NCBI GenBank assembly: GCA_963692975.2
Contig: CAXMMR010000010.1
Span: forward strand, 248,001-312,000
Direction of reading: 5' to 3'
Length of the DNA stretch: 64,000 nucleotides
Origin: CAXMMR01 sp963692975
GTDB lineage: Bacteria > Pseudomonadota > Alphaproteobacteria > Acetobacterales > Acetobacteraceae
Below, piece after piece: positions 45,756 to 53,598 of this stretch (position 1 is the stretch's first letter; the number at the start of each line of letters is the position of its first letter). The position numbers and the translations under genes are program-made. Under the pieces are notes generated by a model. That model saw nothing but the letters and a program-made list of their open reading frames with translations, did no database searches and had not been told where the DNA came from.

Positions 45756-47024
45756 ATGGACGACAACTGGGGAGCGTTCGGAGACGATGATCAGCCGGAT
45801 CCGTTAGCTGATCCACTGGATGCTTTGCTCGCGGACGTCGCCATCAACGTCCAGCTTCCACCAGGCCTGCATAAGGTCGCGCAAGACAGGTACGCCGCCG
45901 TCCGTGACCACATCGGCCGCCGCGGAAGCCCTCTCGAAGGCCAGGTTGTGCAGTTCTACCCGCAGGGTTCGATGGCGATCGACGCCACGATATCGACCCG
46001 GGGAACGGACGAGGAATACGACCTCGATGTCGTCGCCGAACTGGACCTGCGGCGTAACCTTCCTGCGGCGGCCGTCCTGGACGGTCTGTTGAATGCCTTG
46101 GAGGACTATCCGGTCCGCCGCGTGACCCGCCAGACCCGTTGCGTCACGCTGACCTATTCTGACGGGATGCACATCGACGTCACTCCCTCCAGGCGAGTCG
46201 GCGTCAGGGAGTTCGAGAGCGTCATCTTCCACGCGCCCCCTGACGAACCAGCCGCGCGGCACCGCGAAGTTCCGATGAACGCCTTTGGCTTCGCCCAATG
46301 GTATCGCTCCAGGGCACCCTTCGAGCAGAGCTTCTCGAGATCCTACTCTCACCGGCTAAACGACGCGCTCTCTGCCCGTCTGACCGACGAGCCGATCGTC
46401 CACGAGGTCCTCCCGCAAGCTCCCGTGGAACTGAAAAGCGCCACCACCGTCGCCCTCCAGCTCGTCAAGCGCTTTCGCAACATATGGAGCGCGGAACGGG
46501 AAGAGCGTTATCCGCCCTCGGTCATGCTGTCGTGCCACGCCGGTCAAGCCGCCATGCGTGGTGCGAGGCTCTCCGACATGCTGATACGCGAGGCTCGTTG
46601 GACTGCCCGAGCCATTCGGGAGGCCGCGGCATCACGCGGCATGCTCGACGTCCGCAACCCCGTCATGCGCGATGATTGCTTCACAGACCGTTGGCCCGAA
46701 AATCAGCGCCAGCAGATGGACTTCGCCGCAGCCTTGGAAGATTTCGCGAATGGACTCGAGCTGCTCAAGCAGCGGAAGTTCGGCGTGCAGTTCGAGGACA
46801 TGCAACCTTGGCTGAAGAGGTATTTCGGCGACCGCGTCGTAGGCCGTTCAGTCAAGTTGTTCGTCGCCAGGAACGGCACGGCGATGCGGAGCAGTTCCCA
46901 AGGCTACACGCGCCGAGGCGGCCTGGTGATCCCCGCGGCTCCTGCGGTTATCGGTGCACGTCCGGCGTCGGCATCCGTCGTCGCAGCCCGGCCTCACACC
47001 AACATGGGCGACAGACGGCGATGA
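45756..47024 (+). CDS. CBASS CD-NTase (cGAS/DncV-like nucleotidyltransferase)
   Basis: A 422-residue nucleotidyltransferase. The pol-beta active site is complete: Y-P-Q-G71-S72-M, then E-E-Y-D89-L-D91-V-V, and the third acidic residue D140 in H-I-D-V-T-P-S. This matches CD-NTases that make cyclic di- or trinucleotides after phage infection. A helical C-terminal domain follows, then a flexible Ala/Arg-rich tail ending G-D-R-R-R. The gene overlaps the next by four bases (ATGA 47021-47024), and the following genes are an E2-like protein and a patatin, the layout of a short type II CBASS. The terminal residue is not glycine, which is unusual for E2-conjugated CD-NTases. Confidence 0.88.
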   Translation: MDDNWGAFGDDDQPDPLADPLDALLADVAINVQLPPGLHKVAQDRYAAVRDHIGRRGSPLEGQVVQFYPQGSMAIDATISTRGTDEEYDLDVVAELDLRRNLPAAAVLDGLLNALEDYPVRRVTRQTRCVTLTYSDGMHIDVTPSRRVGVREFESVIFHAPPDEPAARHREVPMNAFGFAQWYRSRAPFEQSFSRSYSHRLNDALSARLTDEPIVHEVLPQAPVELKSATTVALQLVKRFRNIWSAEREERYPPSVMLSCHAGQAAMRGARLSDMLIREARWTARAIREAAASRGMLDVRNPVMRDDCFTDRWPENQRQQMDFAAALEDFANGLELLKQRKFGVQFEDMQPWLKRYFGDRVVGRSVKLFVARNGTAMRSSSQGYTRRGGLVIPAAPAVIGARPASASVVAARPHTNMGDRRR

Positions 47025-47497
47025 GGGGTCCGCTCACCATCGTCGAGCAGATCGAGGCTATGGCGGCGACGTGGCCGAGCTTCAGGCTGGTGTATCACCA
47101 AGCTGAGCAGGCTATCTGGCACGGCGAACTGTGCCCGCTCTTCCAACCCTTCATGGTCGAAGTCCGCTACCGCGCGCCACTGGTGGTCGAGGCACTGAAC
47201 GTCCGCTCGATACAGCCTCAGGTGTCCGTCTTGTCGCCACAGCTCAGGCCCAGGCGCCATGATGCCGAGGGAAAGCTTCCGCACGTCTACTACGTCGGTG
47301 ACGGTCCCCTCGACGTCATTTTGTGCATGTTCGACCCGGACTCCAACGAGTGGTCAACCTCCTCGAGTTTGGCCGAGACCACCATTCCATGGGCGGCAAA
47401 TTGGCTCGCCTCGTACGAGGGTTGGAGAACGACCGGCGAGTGGACAGGTGGAGGTCGGCACCTGGACGTCACGCAGCTCGAAGGAGCGCCTCGATGA
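47021..47497 (+). CDS. CBASS-associated E2-like (ubiquitin-conjugating fold) protein
   Basis: A 158-residue protein with the bacterial E2 pattern. The histidine in L-P-H88-V-Y is followed by the candidate catalytic cysteine C102 in D-V-I-L-C-M-F-D-P, then E-W-S and A-E-T-T-I-P-W-A-A-N-W-L. It closes with Y-E-x-W-x-x-T-G-E-W-T-G-G-G-R-H at 132-147, a hallmark of the prokaryotic E2 group. In type II CBASS this fold modifies the CD-NTase. When no E1 or JAB protein is encoded, the system is called type II-short, as here. It overlaps both neighbours by four bases, showing tight coupling. Confidence 0.8.
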   Translation: MRGPLTIVEQIEAMAATWPSFRLVYHQAEQAIWHGELCPLFQPFMVEVRYRAPLVVEALNVRSIQPQVSVLSPQLRPRRHDAEGKLPHVYYVGDGPLDVILCMFDPDSNEWSTSSSLAETTIPWAANWLASYEGWRTTGEWTGGGRHLDVTQLEGAPR

Positions 47498-48522
47498 GCT
47501 ACGTCCCTCCGAGGCGTTCTGACGGCACACTCCAGCATCGACGGCACCAGTTGCCCTGGCCCAAGGACCGTGCGTTCAGGATCCTGTCCATCGACGGAGG
47601 TGGCATCTGCGGCATCCTACCGGCGTCCATCCTGGCCGAGTTCGAGACCAGGTTCTTGGGGTCGGCTTCCGTCGCGAACCACTTCGACCTTATCGCAGGG
47701 ACATCCACCGGCGGTATCATCGCGCTCGGCCTGTCACACGGCCTGACAGCGCGCGACATCAAGAAGTTCTACATGGAACGCGGTGACCGCGTGTTCCCGC
47801 AAGCCGGTAGGTTCGCCCGGCTACGGACACATCTACGTCGCTACCACCGGAATGGGTACGACACCGGTCCGCTCGAAGACGAGTTGTTGAACATTTTCGG
47901 CGAGACGCCTCTCGGCGACGCGCGCAACCGGCTCTGCATACCGAGTTTCGAGGGCGTCTACGGAGAACCCTGGATATTCAAGACGCCTCACCATCCCGAC
48001 TACAAGCGAGACAGGGTCGAGCGCATGGTCAAGGTGGCGCTCGCGACTTCGGCGGCACCGACCATCTTCCGCGCCATGCTCAACAACGGCTACCTCATGG
48101 TCGACGGAGGTATGTGGGCGAACAACCCTGTCATGAACGCGGTGACGGATTGCCTCTCCTGCTTCGATGTCGACAGGAAGCAGGTTGTCGTCTTGAGTCT
48201 CGGGTGTGGCGAAACCTCGTTCAAGGTCGACGCCACACGTGCGCGCGGTGGTCTGTTCCAGTGGAAGGACGCGATACGAGCAGCCATGCGAGCCCAATCG
48301 CTCAACGCGCTCGGACAGACCTACCTCTTGCTAGGTAAGGAGAACGTCGTCCGGCTCGACGCGCCCGAGACCCCGAATCCTATTCCGATGGACGACTACC
48401 GGAGAGCCGAAGCTGAGCTACCTCTCGCAGCCCGGTCACTGGTGGAGGGTTCAGGCCATCTTGTGCACGACCTCTTCTTGAAAGAGCACGTCGAGCCCTA
48501 CAAGCCTTGTGTCCTCTGTTAG
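47494..48522 (+). CDS. CBASS effector, patatin-like phospholipase (CapV-like)
   Basis: A 342-residue patatin. The oxyanion loop is D34-G-G-G-I-C-G. The nucleophile is S71 in G-T-S71-T-G-G, and the dyad aspartate is D204 in V-D204-G-G-M-W-A-N-N-P. It would degrade inner membrane phospholipids when the CD-NTase product binds, killing the infected cell. ATG 47494 overlaps the E2-like stop by four bases; the longer open frame upstream lies inside that gene. It closes the three-gene operon. The C-terminal ~40 residues are polar and may hold nucleotide-binding or multimer contacts. Confidence 0.9.
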   Translation: MSYVPPRRSDGTLQHRRHQLPWPKDRAFRILSIDGGGICGILPASILAEFETRFLGSASVANHFDLIAGTSTGGIIALGLSHGLTARDIKKFYMERGDRVFPQAGRFARLRTHLRRYHRNGYDTGPLEDELLNIFGETPLGDARNRLCIPSFEGVYGEPWIFKTPHHPDYKRDRVERMVKVALATSAAPTIFRAMLNNGYLMVDGGMWANNPVMNAVTDCLSCFDVDRKQVVVLSLGCGETSFKVDATRARGGLFQWKDAIRAAMRAQSLNALGQTYLLLGKENVVRLDAPETPNPIPMDDYRRAEAELPLAARSLVEGSGHLVHDLFLKEHVEPYKPCVLC

Positions 48523-48565
48523 CCCGCTGAGGCGTATATTCCGAGGCGAAAGAAGGCTGAGCAAC

Positions 48566-48841
48566 GTGGAGTCGAGGGAAAGACGCTGGATGCTGCTCGC
48601 CGAGGACGGTCGGCATAGTTGGCTTGGCCGTGTCACTGACCCGACTGCCGAGGAGATTGCCTCGCTGGAAGACCAGCTCACCGGGCTCAATCTTGGTGGC
48701 TGGATTGCCGTCGTGGATGGCCGCTACTGGCGAGACGTGGACTTGCATCTGCTCGAGGTCCGGAAGCTCGGCGAACCCAGCAGCACCTGGGGGGAAGCGG
48801 TGGCCGAGTTCTTGCGGCTACGTACTATGGCGAAGTCATAG
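48566..48841 (+). CDS. Hypothetical protein, 91 residues
   Basis: A small protein starting at GTG 48566 with an A-A-G-A-A-G-G box upstream; an alternative GTG at 48509 overlaps the patatin stop. It reads R-R-W-M-L-L-A-E-D-G-R-H-S-W-L-G-R, then D-P-T-A-E-E-I, G-G-W-I-A-V-V-D-G-R-Y-W and an R-x-L-G-E-P segment. The pattern looks like a conserved uncharacterised protein seen on alphaproteobacterial replicons, but I cannot name a family. It follows the CBASS operon closely (44 bases) and might be co-transcribed, though no link is known. Confidence 0.55.
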   Translation: MESRERRWMLLAEDGRHSWLGRVTDPTAEEIASLEDQLTGLNLGGWIAVVDGRYWRDVDLHLLEVRKLGEPSSTWGEAVAEFLRLRTMAKS

Positions 48842-48985
48842 CAGGTATTTACCGTTACGTTGGCGCTATGCTCGGGTAGCGAGAAATCCGCCAATATCGG
48901 GCTGAATCCCATTAGCATCATGCCTTGCCTAGGCCCCGATCAGTTCTATGAAGGCTGTCGAGTAGTGCCACGCTCTTCATCGACA

Positions 48986-49222
48986 TCAGCTTCCGTCGGG
49001 TAACCGCGACCACCCGTTTTCGACGGCCCACTCCTCGCTAAGCCGGTCCACGTCCTCAGGTGCGATCGGTCCAAGCACAGGGTTAGCGTGCCCTGGCATC
49101 AGTTCGCCATTCTCCGCATGAAGGTGGACGAGGCGCTTGTCATCTCCAGTCTGGCCAGTCACCGCGAAAGTCGAAGTCAGCAAGGCTCGGATCCCGGCCT
49201 GATTGACGATGCGGAGGGCCAT
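48986..49222 (-). CDS. Hypothetical protein, 78 residues, downstream of XRE gene
   Basis: A small protein starting M-A-L-R-I-V-N-Q-A-G and ending G-W-S-R-L-P. ATG 49222 was chosen because GGAGCAGGA lies just upstream on the minus strand; a TTG at 49237 is also possible. It lies 43 bases downstream of the XRE gene on the same strand, and the two probably share a transcript. Such small partners of XRE proteins are sometimes toxins, but no motif here supports that. Confidence 0.5.
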   Translation of the reverse strand: MALRIVNQAGIRALLTSTFAVTGQTGDDKRLVHLHAENGELMPGHANPVLGPIAPEDVDRLSEEWAVENGWSRLPDGS

Positions 49223-49265
49223 GGCGTCCTGCTCCAATTACATGAGCCGAAGCTCGTACATGCTG

Positions 49266-49664
49266 CTAAACGGCGGCAGCACGGGCGACATCCTCGTGAC
49301 TTAGCTCCGGCTTTTCCACTGCTTCGACGAGAGCGTCGGGCCGGTCGACATGCGTCGCGACGACATTGAGTAAAGCTAAGGCCAGCTCGAGTTTTCGCTC
49401 CTCGAACGTGGTCAGCAACTTCTCCAGCTTTGCACGTAACACTGAAGAAGCGCCGTCCTCTCCAGCGTCGAACCCGAGCAACTGGTTCGGGGTGAGCGAG
49501 AGCTCGCGGCAAATACGGGCGAAGGTCGCCAGATCCGGCTCCCGGCTGCCGTTGACGTAGTTCGAGTAGCGGCCCTGCGCGAGACCCAGACGCCTGGCTA
49601 CCTCGGTATCCGACATGCCCAGCTCTCTCGCCCTGGCCTGCAGCCTCTCCCCGATGTCTTTCAT
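49266..49664 (-). CDS. XRE family HTH transcriptional regulator
   Basis: A 132-residue protein. Residues 5-65 form a Cro/CI helix-turn-helix (L-G-M-S-D-T-E-V-A-R-R-L-G-L-A-Q-G-R-Y-S-N-Y-V-N-G-S-R-E-P). A short helical C-terminal part follows (R-A-K-L-E-K-L-L-T-T-F-E-E-R-K-L-E). The HTH is followed by a small unknown gene. The upstream region 49665-49957 (293 bases) separates it from a divergent lipoprotein-like gene and contains two CGTGTTG heptamers 25 bases apart, possible half-sites. Targets are unknown. Confidence 0.82.
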   Translation of the reverse strand: MKDIGERLQARARELGMSDTEVARRLGLAQGRYSNYVNGSREPDLATFARICRELSLTPNQLLGFDAGEDGASSVLRAKLEKLLTTFEERKLELALALLNVVATHVDRPDALVEAVEKPELSHEDVARAAAV

Positions 49665-49957
49665 CGCAAGATTTTCGGGGTTGACCGAGCCCCTGACTAA
49701 CCACTAATCGTGTTGCCAAGTAATGCGAAACGTGTTGGCCGTCGTCGTGACGACAACGGAACCGGCTCGCTCTTCGGGAACGCCCATGACTTATGAATTC
49801 GCGTTCCGGTCGTCGACACGGCTCCGAATAGGAGTCCTGCCCTCAGGAGACTGAGGCCGCCGAGGCACCGGCTGCGTCGAGCAGACGTCGCCACGCATTC
49901 GGCTCACCCGCGAAAACCTACCCTTCTGTCGGACCGCGAAGCGGCCTGGGGCAAGTC

Positions 49958-50554
49958 ATGTCCGAATTCCTACGCCTGTCGAAGCAAGCCGCCGTCATCC
50001 GTACTCGTGGCTGGACGAACCTGCCGAGCCGGACGCTTGTGATTGCGCTCACGCTGACCTGTGCCGCGTGCGTCAGCCAGACCATGCCGGACGGTTCCAC
50101 ACGGGTGTCCGTGTCGCCAGCCAACCTCTTCCAGCAGCAGATCCCACAGCCGGTGTCGTCGCCGTCCTACCAGGCGGTGAGCACGGCTGGAGCTGCAGAC
50201 GTCGACCCGGTGCTGGTGCAACGCGTCGCCATGCGGTTCGCCCGAGACCACCGCGACGGCGGGATGGCAGGCTTGGTCCGCGACATCGACGCTTGTTACG
50301 CGTCGGCTGACAGCAACGGGTCACCTGACCGGTCAGCGCTGCGTGACTGCATCGCGCTCGATGTCGCGGCCAAGGAGCGAGACACGGCAAACGTCCGACG
50401 CTTCCGTCTGCCCGGAATGGACTACCTGGCGGACACTCCGTCGCTCGCCCGGCTCAACAAGTACGGGCCGTTGCTGTTCGCGAACCAGCGGCAAGCCATG
50501 AACTTCGTCCACTACACCGGCGGCGCCGTCTACGCGCAGTCGGCGCAGTTCTAG
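49958..50554 (+). CDS. Putative secreted lipoprotein-like protein, 198 residues
   Basis: An N-terminal basic stretch is followed by a hydrophobic segment ending L-T-C-A-A-C-V-S, a lipobox-like site near residue 35-38. The mature part is rich in Ser/Val/Ala, then helical with two cysteines (D-A-C-Y and R-D-C-I). It ends F-V-H-Y-T-G-G-A-V-Y-A-Q. It is followed after 14 bases by a membrane protein gene and was probably co-transcribed with it. Family unknown. Confidence 0.55.
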   Translation: MSEFLRLSKQAAVIRTRGWTNLPSRTLVIALTLTCAACVSQTMPDGSTRVSVSPANLFQQQIPQPVSSPSYQAVSTAGAADVDPVLVQRVAMRFARDHRDGGMAGLVRDIDACYASADSNGSPDRSALRDCIALDVAAKERDTANVRRFRLPGMDYLADTPSLARLNKYGPLLFANQRQAMNFVHYTGGAVYAQSAQF

Positions 50555-50568
50555 GGCGGGAGCCTGGC

Positions 50569-51267
50569 ATGACGACGACTGCACCCTTGCTTGCCGGTGG
50601 CGCCACTCTCTCGTTCTCGTGCCTGGAAGGCACGGTCATCAAGACCGACCAACGTAGTGACAGCTACACGACCGGTAGCGGCCGGGTTCTCGTGCTCGAA
50701 GGCACTGGAGGCGGTAACTCGCAGGTCTCCACCGAAGTGGTCATCTCGCGTGACATCTGGTTCAACGACCGCGAGGGTCAGGAACACCACGTCCGCGTCA
50801 ACAAGGACATCCCGGTCCGCGAAGGCCAGGACGTCGCGTTTATCTACGCGAGCGGAGAGAAGAAACGGGGTAAGTTTCCCGCCAGCAAGCAGAGCGGACT
50901 GATGTCCCTCTACGTGTTGTCGACCAACACGAGCTATACGGTTCGCTCCCTGAACGATTTGGCGGTCGCGCTGGCTCGGCCATACACGACCGCCTCCATG
51001 GAACTCGGCACCTTACTCGCCTACGGCATGAGCCTGTTCTTCTGCCTCGTCTATGGCGTCGGTTTGTTGCCGCTCGGGTATCTCGCGGTGCGGGATTTCC
51101 GCCGGAAGCGGCGCTGGCGGGAAGAAACGGCCGACGTCGTCAAGGAGCTTGAAGCCGAGCACCAGCGGCTGCTGAACAGCTTCTACTCGGAACACAAGAA
51201 GCGACTGGCGGCACCTCAGACGTCGCCGCAACCACAACCACAACTGCAAGCGCGGGAAGCGACGTGA
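50569..51267 (+). CDS. Membrane protein of unknown function, 232 residues
   Basis: A mostly beta-like N-terminal part to about residue 135, with strands such as S-G-R-V-L-V-L-E-G, H-H-V-R-V-N and D-V-A-F-I-Y-A-S-G-E-K-K. One long hydrophobic helix or hairpin follows near 145-172 (L-L-A-Y-G-M-S-L-F-F-C-L-V-Y-G-V-G-L-L-P-L). A charged cytoplasmic tail (R-R-K-R-R-W-R-E-E) with helix and Gln/Pro repeats closes it. ATG 50569 has a G-G-G-A-G box. It follows the lipoprotein-like gene closely. I cannot name a family. Confidence 0.6.
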   Translation: MTTTAPLLAGGATLSFSCLEGTVIKTDQRSDSYTTGSGRVLVLEGTGGGNSQVSTEVVISRDIWFNDREGQEHHVRVNKDIPVREGQDVAFIYASGEKKRGKFPASKQSGLMSLYVLSTNTSYTVRSLNDLAVALARPYTTASMELGTLLAYGMSLFFCLVYGVGLLPLGYLAVRDFRRKRRWREETADVVKELEAEHQRLLNSFYSEHKKRLAAPQTSPQPQPQLQAREAT

Positions 51268-51433
51268 GTCGGCGGAGCGAAACGTCACCTGCCGTTTAAC
51301 CATTGAGTGCGCGGCGGACAGTGCTTGTATTATGCCGCCAAACAAAAGTTCGCGTTGCTGACGTCAGACGTTAAACGATTGGTAACTGTTCTATGCGAGT
51401 TTTGCTTTGTCAATCCGCAGGGAACTGGGAACA

Positions 51434-51904
51434 ATGGAAAGCCTTGGACTGCTTACAGCCGTCCTTCTTGTCGTTTCCACGTCCGGCTGCGCGACACTGG
51501 TGACGGGCGACGTCCAAAGCATTGCCATATCGTCAAATCCACCAGGTGCACTTTGCGACGTCCAACGCAACGGCAACATGTTGGGGCAAGTACTAACGCC
51601 CGGCGTCGCCACAGTCACGAAGGGTAATAACGCGCTTGACATCACTTGCCGCAAGCCAGGGTATACTTCGGTAGTCGGAACGAACGAGAGCAATATATCA
51701 GGATGGGTCTTAGGAAACGTCCTCTTCGGGGGAATCATCGGAGTTGGCATCGATTTCGCCACGCATGCTGACTCAGTCTACGGGCGAAAAGTAACCGTCA
51801 CCTTACAACCGGCTTACGCGAACACCCCTTATGGATCGGCCAGTCGGCCCGATTTCCCTCCTCCGTCGTTCTCGCCGCCGACCGAAGATACACCTGTATC
51901 TTAG
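51434..51904 (+). CDS. Lipoprotein with PEGA-like domain
   Basis: A 156-residue protein. A signal peptide ends in a lipobox S-T-S-G-C-A (cysteine near residue 19). The next part, S-I-A-I-S-S-N-P-P-G-A-L-C-D-V and N-A-L-D-I-T-C-R-K-P-G-Y, follows the PEGA/outer-membrane-lipoprotein style of strands. A glycine-rich hydrophobic segment (W-V-L-G-N-V-L-F-G-G-I-I-G-V-G-I) and a proline-rich tail complete it. ATG 51434 gives a compact signal peptide. Function unknown. Confidence 0.62.
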   Translation: MESLGLLTAVLLVVSTSGCATLVTGDVQSIAISSNPPGALCDVQRNGNMLGQVLTPGVATVTKGNNALDITCRKPGYTSVVGTNESNISGWVLGNVLFGGIIGVGIDFATHADSVYGRKVTVTLQPAYANTPYGSASRPDFPPPSFSPPTEDTPVS

Positions 51905-51992
51905 AAGCTACTCAACCAAGATAAGCCTCGTCGCGCACTCGATAAGCATCAATTTCAATCGTCGGTGCAGTAAAGACCGCTGGCTCGGTTCA

Positions 51993-53120
51993 TCAAGGAT
52001 CCGCTGCTACAAAACGGGTGCAAGCGTCTGTTCGGACGAAGGGCACTTCAAACAAGGGCAGGCCTCTGTCCTCGCGCGACGATACCTCGAAGTTCGCAAC
52101 GGTCACACCGACCAGTCTGATGCCCAGCTCTGGCGGCAGGACCGAACGGATGAGCTCGAGGCTCGCGTGGCGTAGGTGCTCGTGTGCCGTCACCGCGACG
52201 GGATAGCTGCGGCTGCGTGTAACCTGGCGGAAGTCGGCGAACTTCACCTTTACGGTCACCGTCCGGCCGAACGCCCCGGCTTTCTCGCACCAGGCCCAGA
52301 CGTCGTCGGCCATCGTCAGCACGCCCGCCTCGATGTCGGCCGCCTGCGTGAGGTCGCGGTCGAACGTGGTTTCCGAGCCGGACGACTTGCGCGTGCGGTC
52401 AGGATTGACCGGCCGGTCGTCACGACCCCGCGCGATGGCGTGATACCAGGCGGCGGAGCTGCCGAAATGCTCTTGGAGGAACGCCATCGACCTCGCCTTC
52501 AGGTCGGCACCAGTGCCGATGCCGAGCGCTTGCATCTTCCTGGCCGTCACCGGCCCGACGCCGTGAAAGCGGGCGACCGGTAGCGACTCCACCCAGGCCG
52601 CTCCCATGTCCGGCGTCACCGCGAACTGCCCGTTCGGCTTGCGGTGACCCGAGGCGAGCTTGGCGAGGAACTTGTTGTAGGAGATACCGGCGGAGGCGGT
52701 CAGGCCGGTCTCCTGCAGGATGCGGGCACGGATTTCCTTGGCGGTCGACCAGGCCGTCGGCAGGCCGCGCAGGTTTTCCGTGACGTCCAAGTAGGCCTCG
52801 TCCAGGGAAAGCGGCTGGATGAGCGCCGTGTAGTCCGCGAAGATGGCATGGATCTGCCGGGACACCGCACGATAGACGTCGAAGCGCGGCCGCACGAAGA
52901 CCAGCTCAGGGCAGCGGCGGAGTGCGGTGACCGAGGGCAGCGCGGACCTGACGCCGAACTGCCGGGCCTCGTAGCTGGCGGCGGCCACCACGCCGCGGGC
53001 GGCCGGAGACCCGACAGCCACGGGTCGGCCACGCAGGGCCGGATCGTCGCGCTGCTCCACGGACGCGTAGAAGGCGTCCATGTCGACGTGGATGACCTTG
53101 CGAGTCTGTTGGCGCTCCAT
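51993..53120 (-). CDS. dinB: DNA polymerase IV
   Basis: A 375-residue Y-family polymerase. The catalytic acidic residues are visible in I-H-V-D-M-D-A-F-Y-A-S-V-E and S-L-D-E-A-Y-L-D-V-T. The helix-hairpin-helix P-V-A-R-F-H-G-V-G-P-V-T-A-R-K, and a little-finger domain with T-F-D-R-D-L-T, follow. It carries out error-prone translesion synthesis. ATG 53120 begins just before the family start. A GTTC-N7-GTTC LexA box on the minus strand lies 22 bases upstream, so it should be SOS-induced. It is divergent from a small unknown gene. Confidence 0.92.
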   Translation of the reverse strand: MERQQTRKVIHVDMDAFYASVEQRDDPALRGRPVAVGSPAARGVVAAASYEARQFGVRSALPSVTALRRCPELVFVRPRFDVYRAVSRQIHAIFADYTALIQPLSLDEAYLDVTENLRGLPTAWSTAKEIRARILQETGLTASAGISYNKFLAKLASGHRKPNGQFAVTPDMGAAWVESLPVARFHGVGPVTARKMQALGIGTGADLKARSMAFLQEHFGSSAAWYHAIARGRDDRPVNPDRTRKSSGSETTFDRDLTQAADIEAGVLTMADDVWAWCEKAGAFGRTVTVKVKFADFRQVTRSRSYPVAVTAHEHLRHASLELIRSVLPPELGIRLVGVTVANFEVSSREDRGLPLFEVPFVRTDACTRFVAADP

Positions 53121-53141
53121 CCTCGAACGATAGCGCATCGA

Positions 53142-53156
53142 GAACGGGGCATGAAC
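53142..53156 (-). promoter_or_regulatory. LexA (SOS) box upstream of dinB
   Basis: GAAC-GGGGCAT-GAAC on the plus strand, which is GTTC-N7-GTTC on the minus strand. This is the exact alphaproteobacterial LexA recognition pattern, and it ends 22 bases before the dinB start. DinB is a classic SOS gene, so the position supports a real operator. Confidence 0.75.
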
Positions 53157-53221
53157 AGCTTTAGCGTTCCGTCAACCTCTTCGGCATACGATGGCGCTCT
53201 TGTTCAGTCGCGGGAAAAGCC

Positions 53222-53467
53222 ATGCGCCTCGGTCAGCTCGTCACGCCGGAAGCCCTCACCCTGACCATCGGCGGCTGGTCGCGGGTGGAGATCGAGACGG
53301 CCATCGAGCACCTCATCGAGCTGCTGGACGCTAGCGAGGCGTCGTCCGTGGACCTCGAGCCGGATGCCGAGACCTGCGTCGGTGACGGCCTATCAGGCGA
53401 CATGACCGACGCCGAGGCTGACCAACCGATAGGCCGCCTCAGGGTAGGTCACAGGCTTAGACGCTGA
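53222..53467 (+). CDS. Small hypothetical protein, 81 residues, divergent from dinB
   Basis: ATG 53222 with a G-G-G-A-A-A-A box upstream. The product has a helical region (R-V-E-I-E-T-A-I-E-H-L-I-E-L-L-D) and an acidic middle (D-L-E-P-D-A-E-T). Its last eight codons overlap the 33-base direct repeat at 53439-53471, so the natural C-terminus may have been replaced. Small proteins of this type are common on alphaproteobacterial replicons, but no function is known. It could share the SOS-box region with dinB. Confidence 0.55.
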   Translation: MRLGQLVTPEALTLTIGGWSRVEIETAIEHLIELLDASEASSVDLEPDAETCVGDGLSGDMTDAEADQPIGRLRVGHRLRR

Positions 53468-53471
53468 TATG
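53439..53471 (+). repeat. 33-base direct repeat, copy 1
   Basis: Starts TCAGGGTAGGTCACAGGCTT, then A-G-A-C and GCTGATATG. It matches 63110-63142 at 31 of 33 positions (differences at bases 21 and 24), with no similarity on either side. The repeat is not palindromic. Confidence 0.8.
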
Positions 53472-53598
53472 TGTCGGGCGTGCCGCGCGAGCTATCGTCA
53501 CGCGACCTTACTCTGCCGCCACGACGCATGCTGCCGCTGTTCCTACCCGAGCCGCGAGGTATGCTGATGTTCGGAGGCGGTACTTCCTTAACGGTAGG

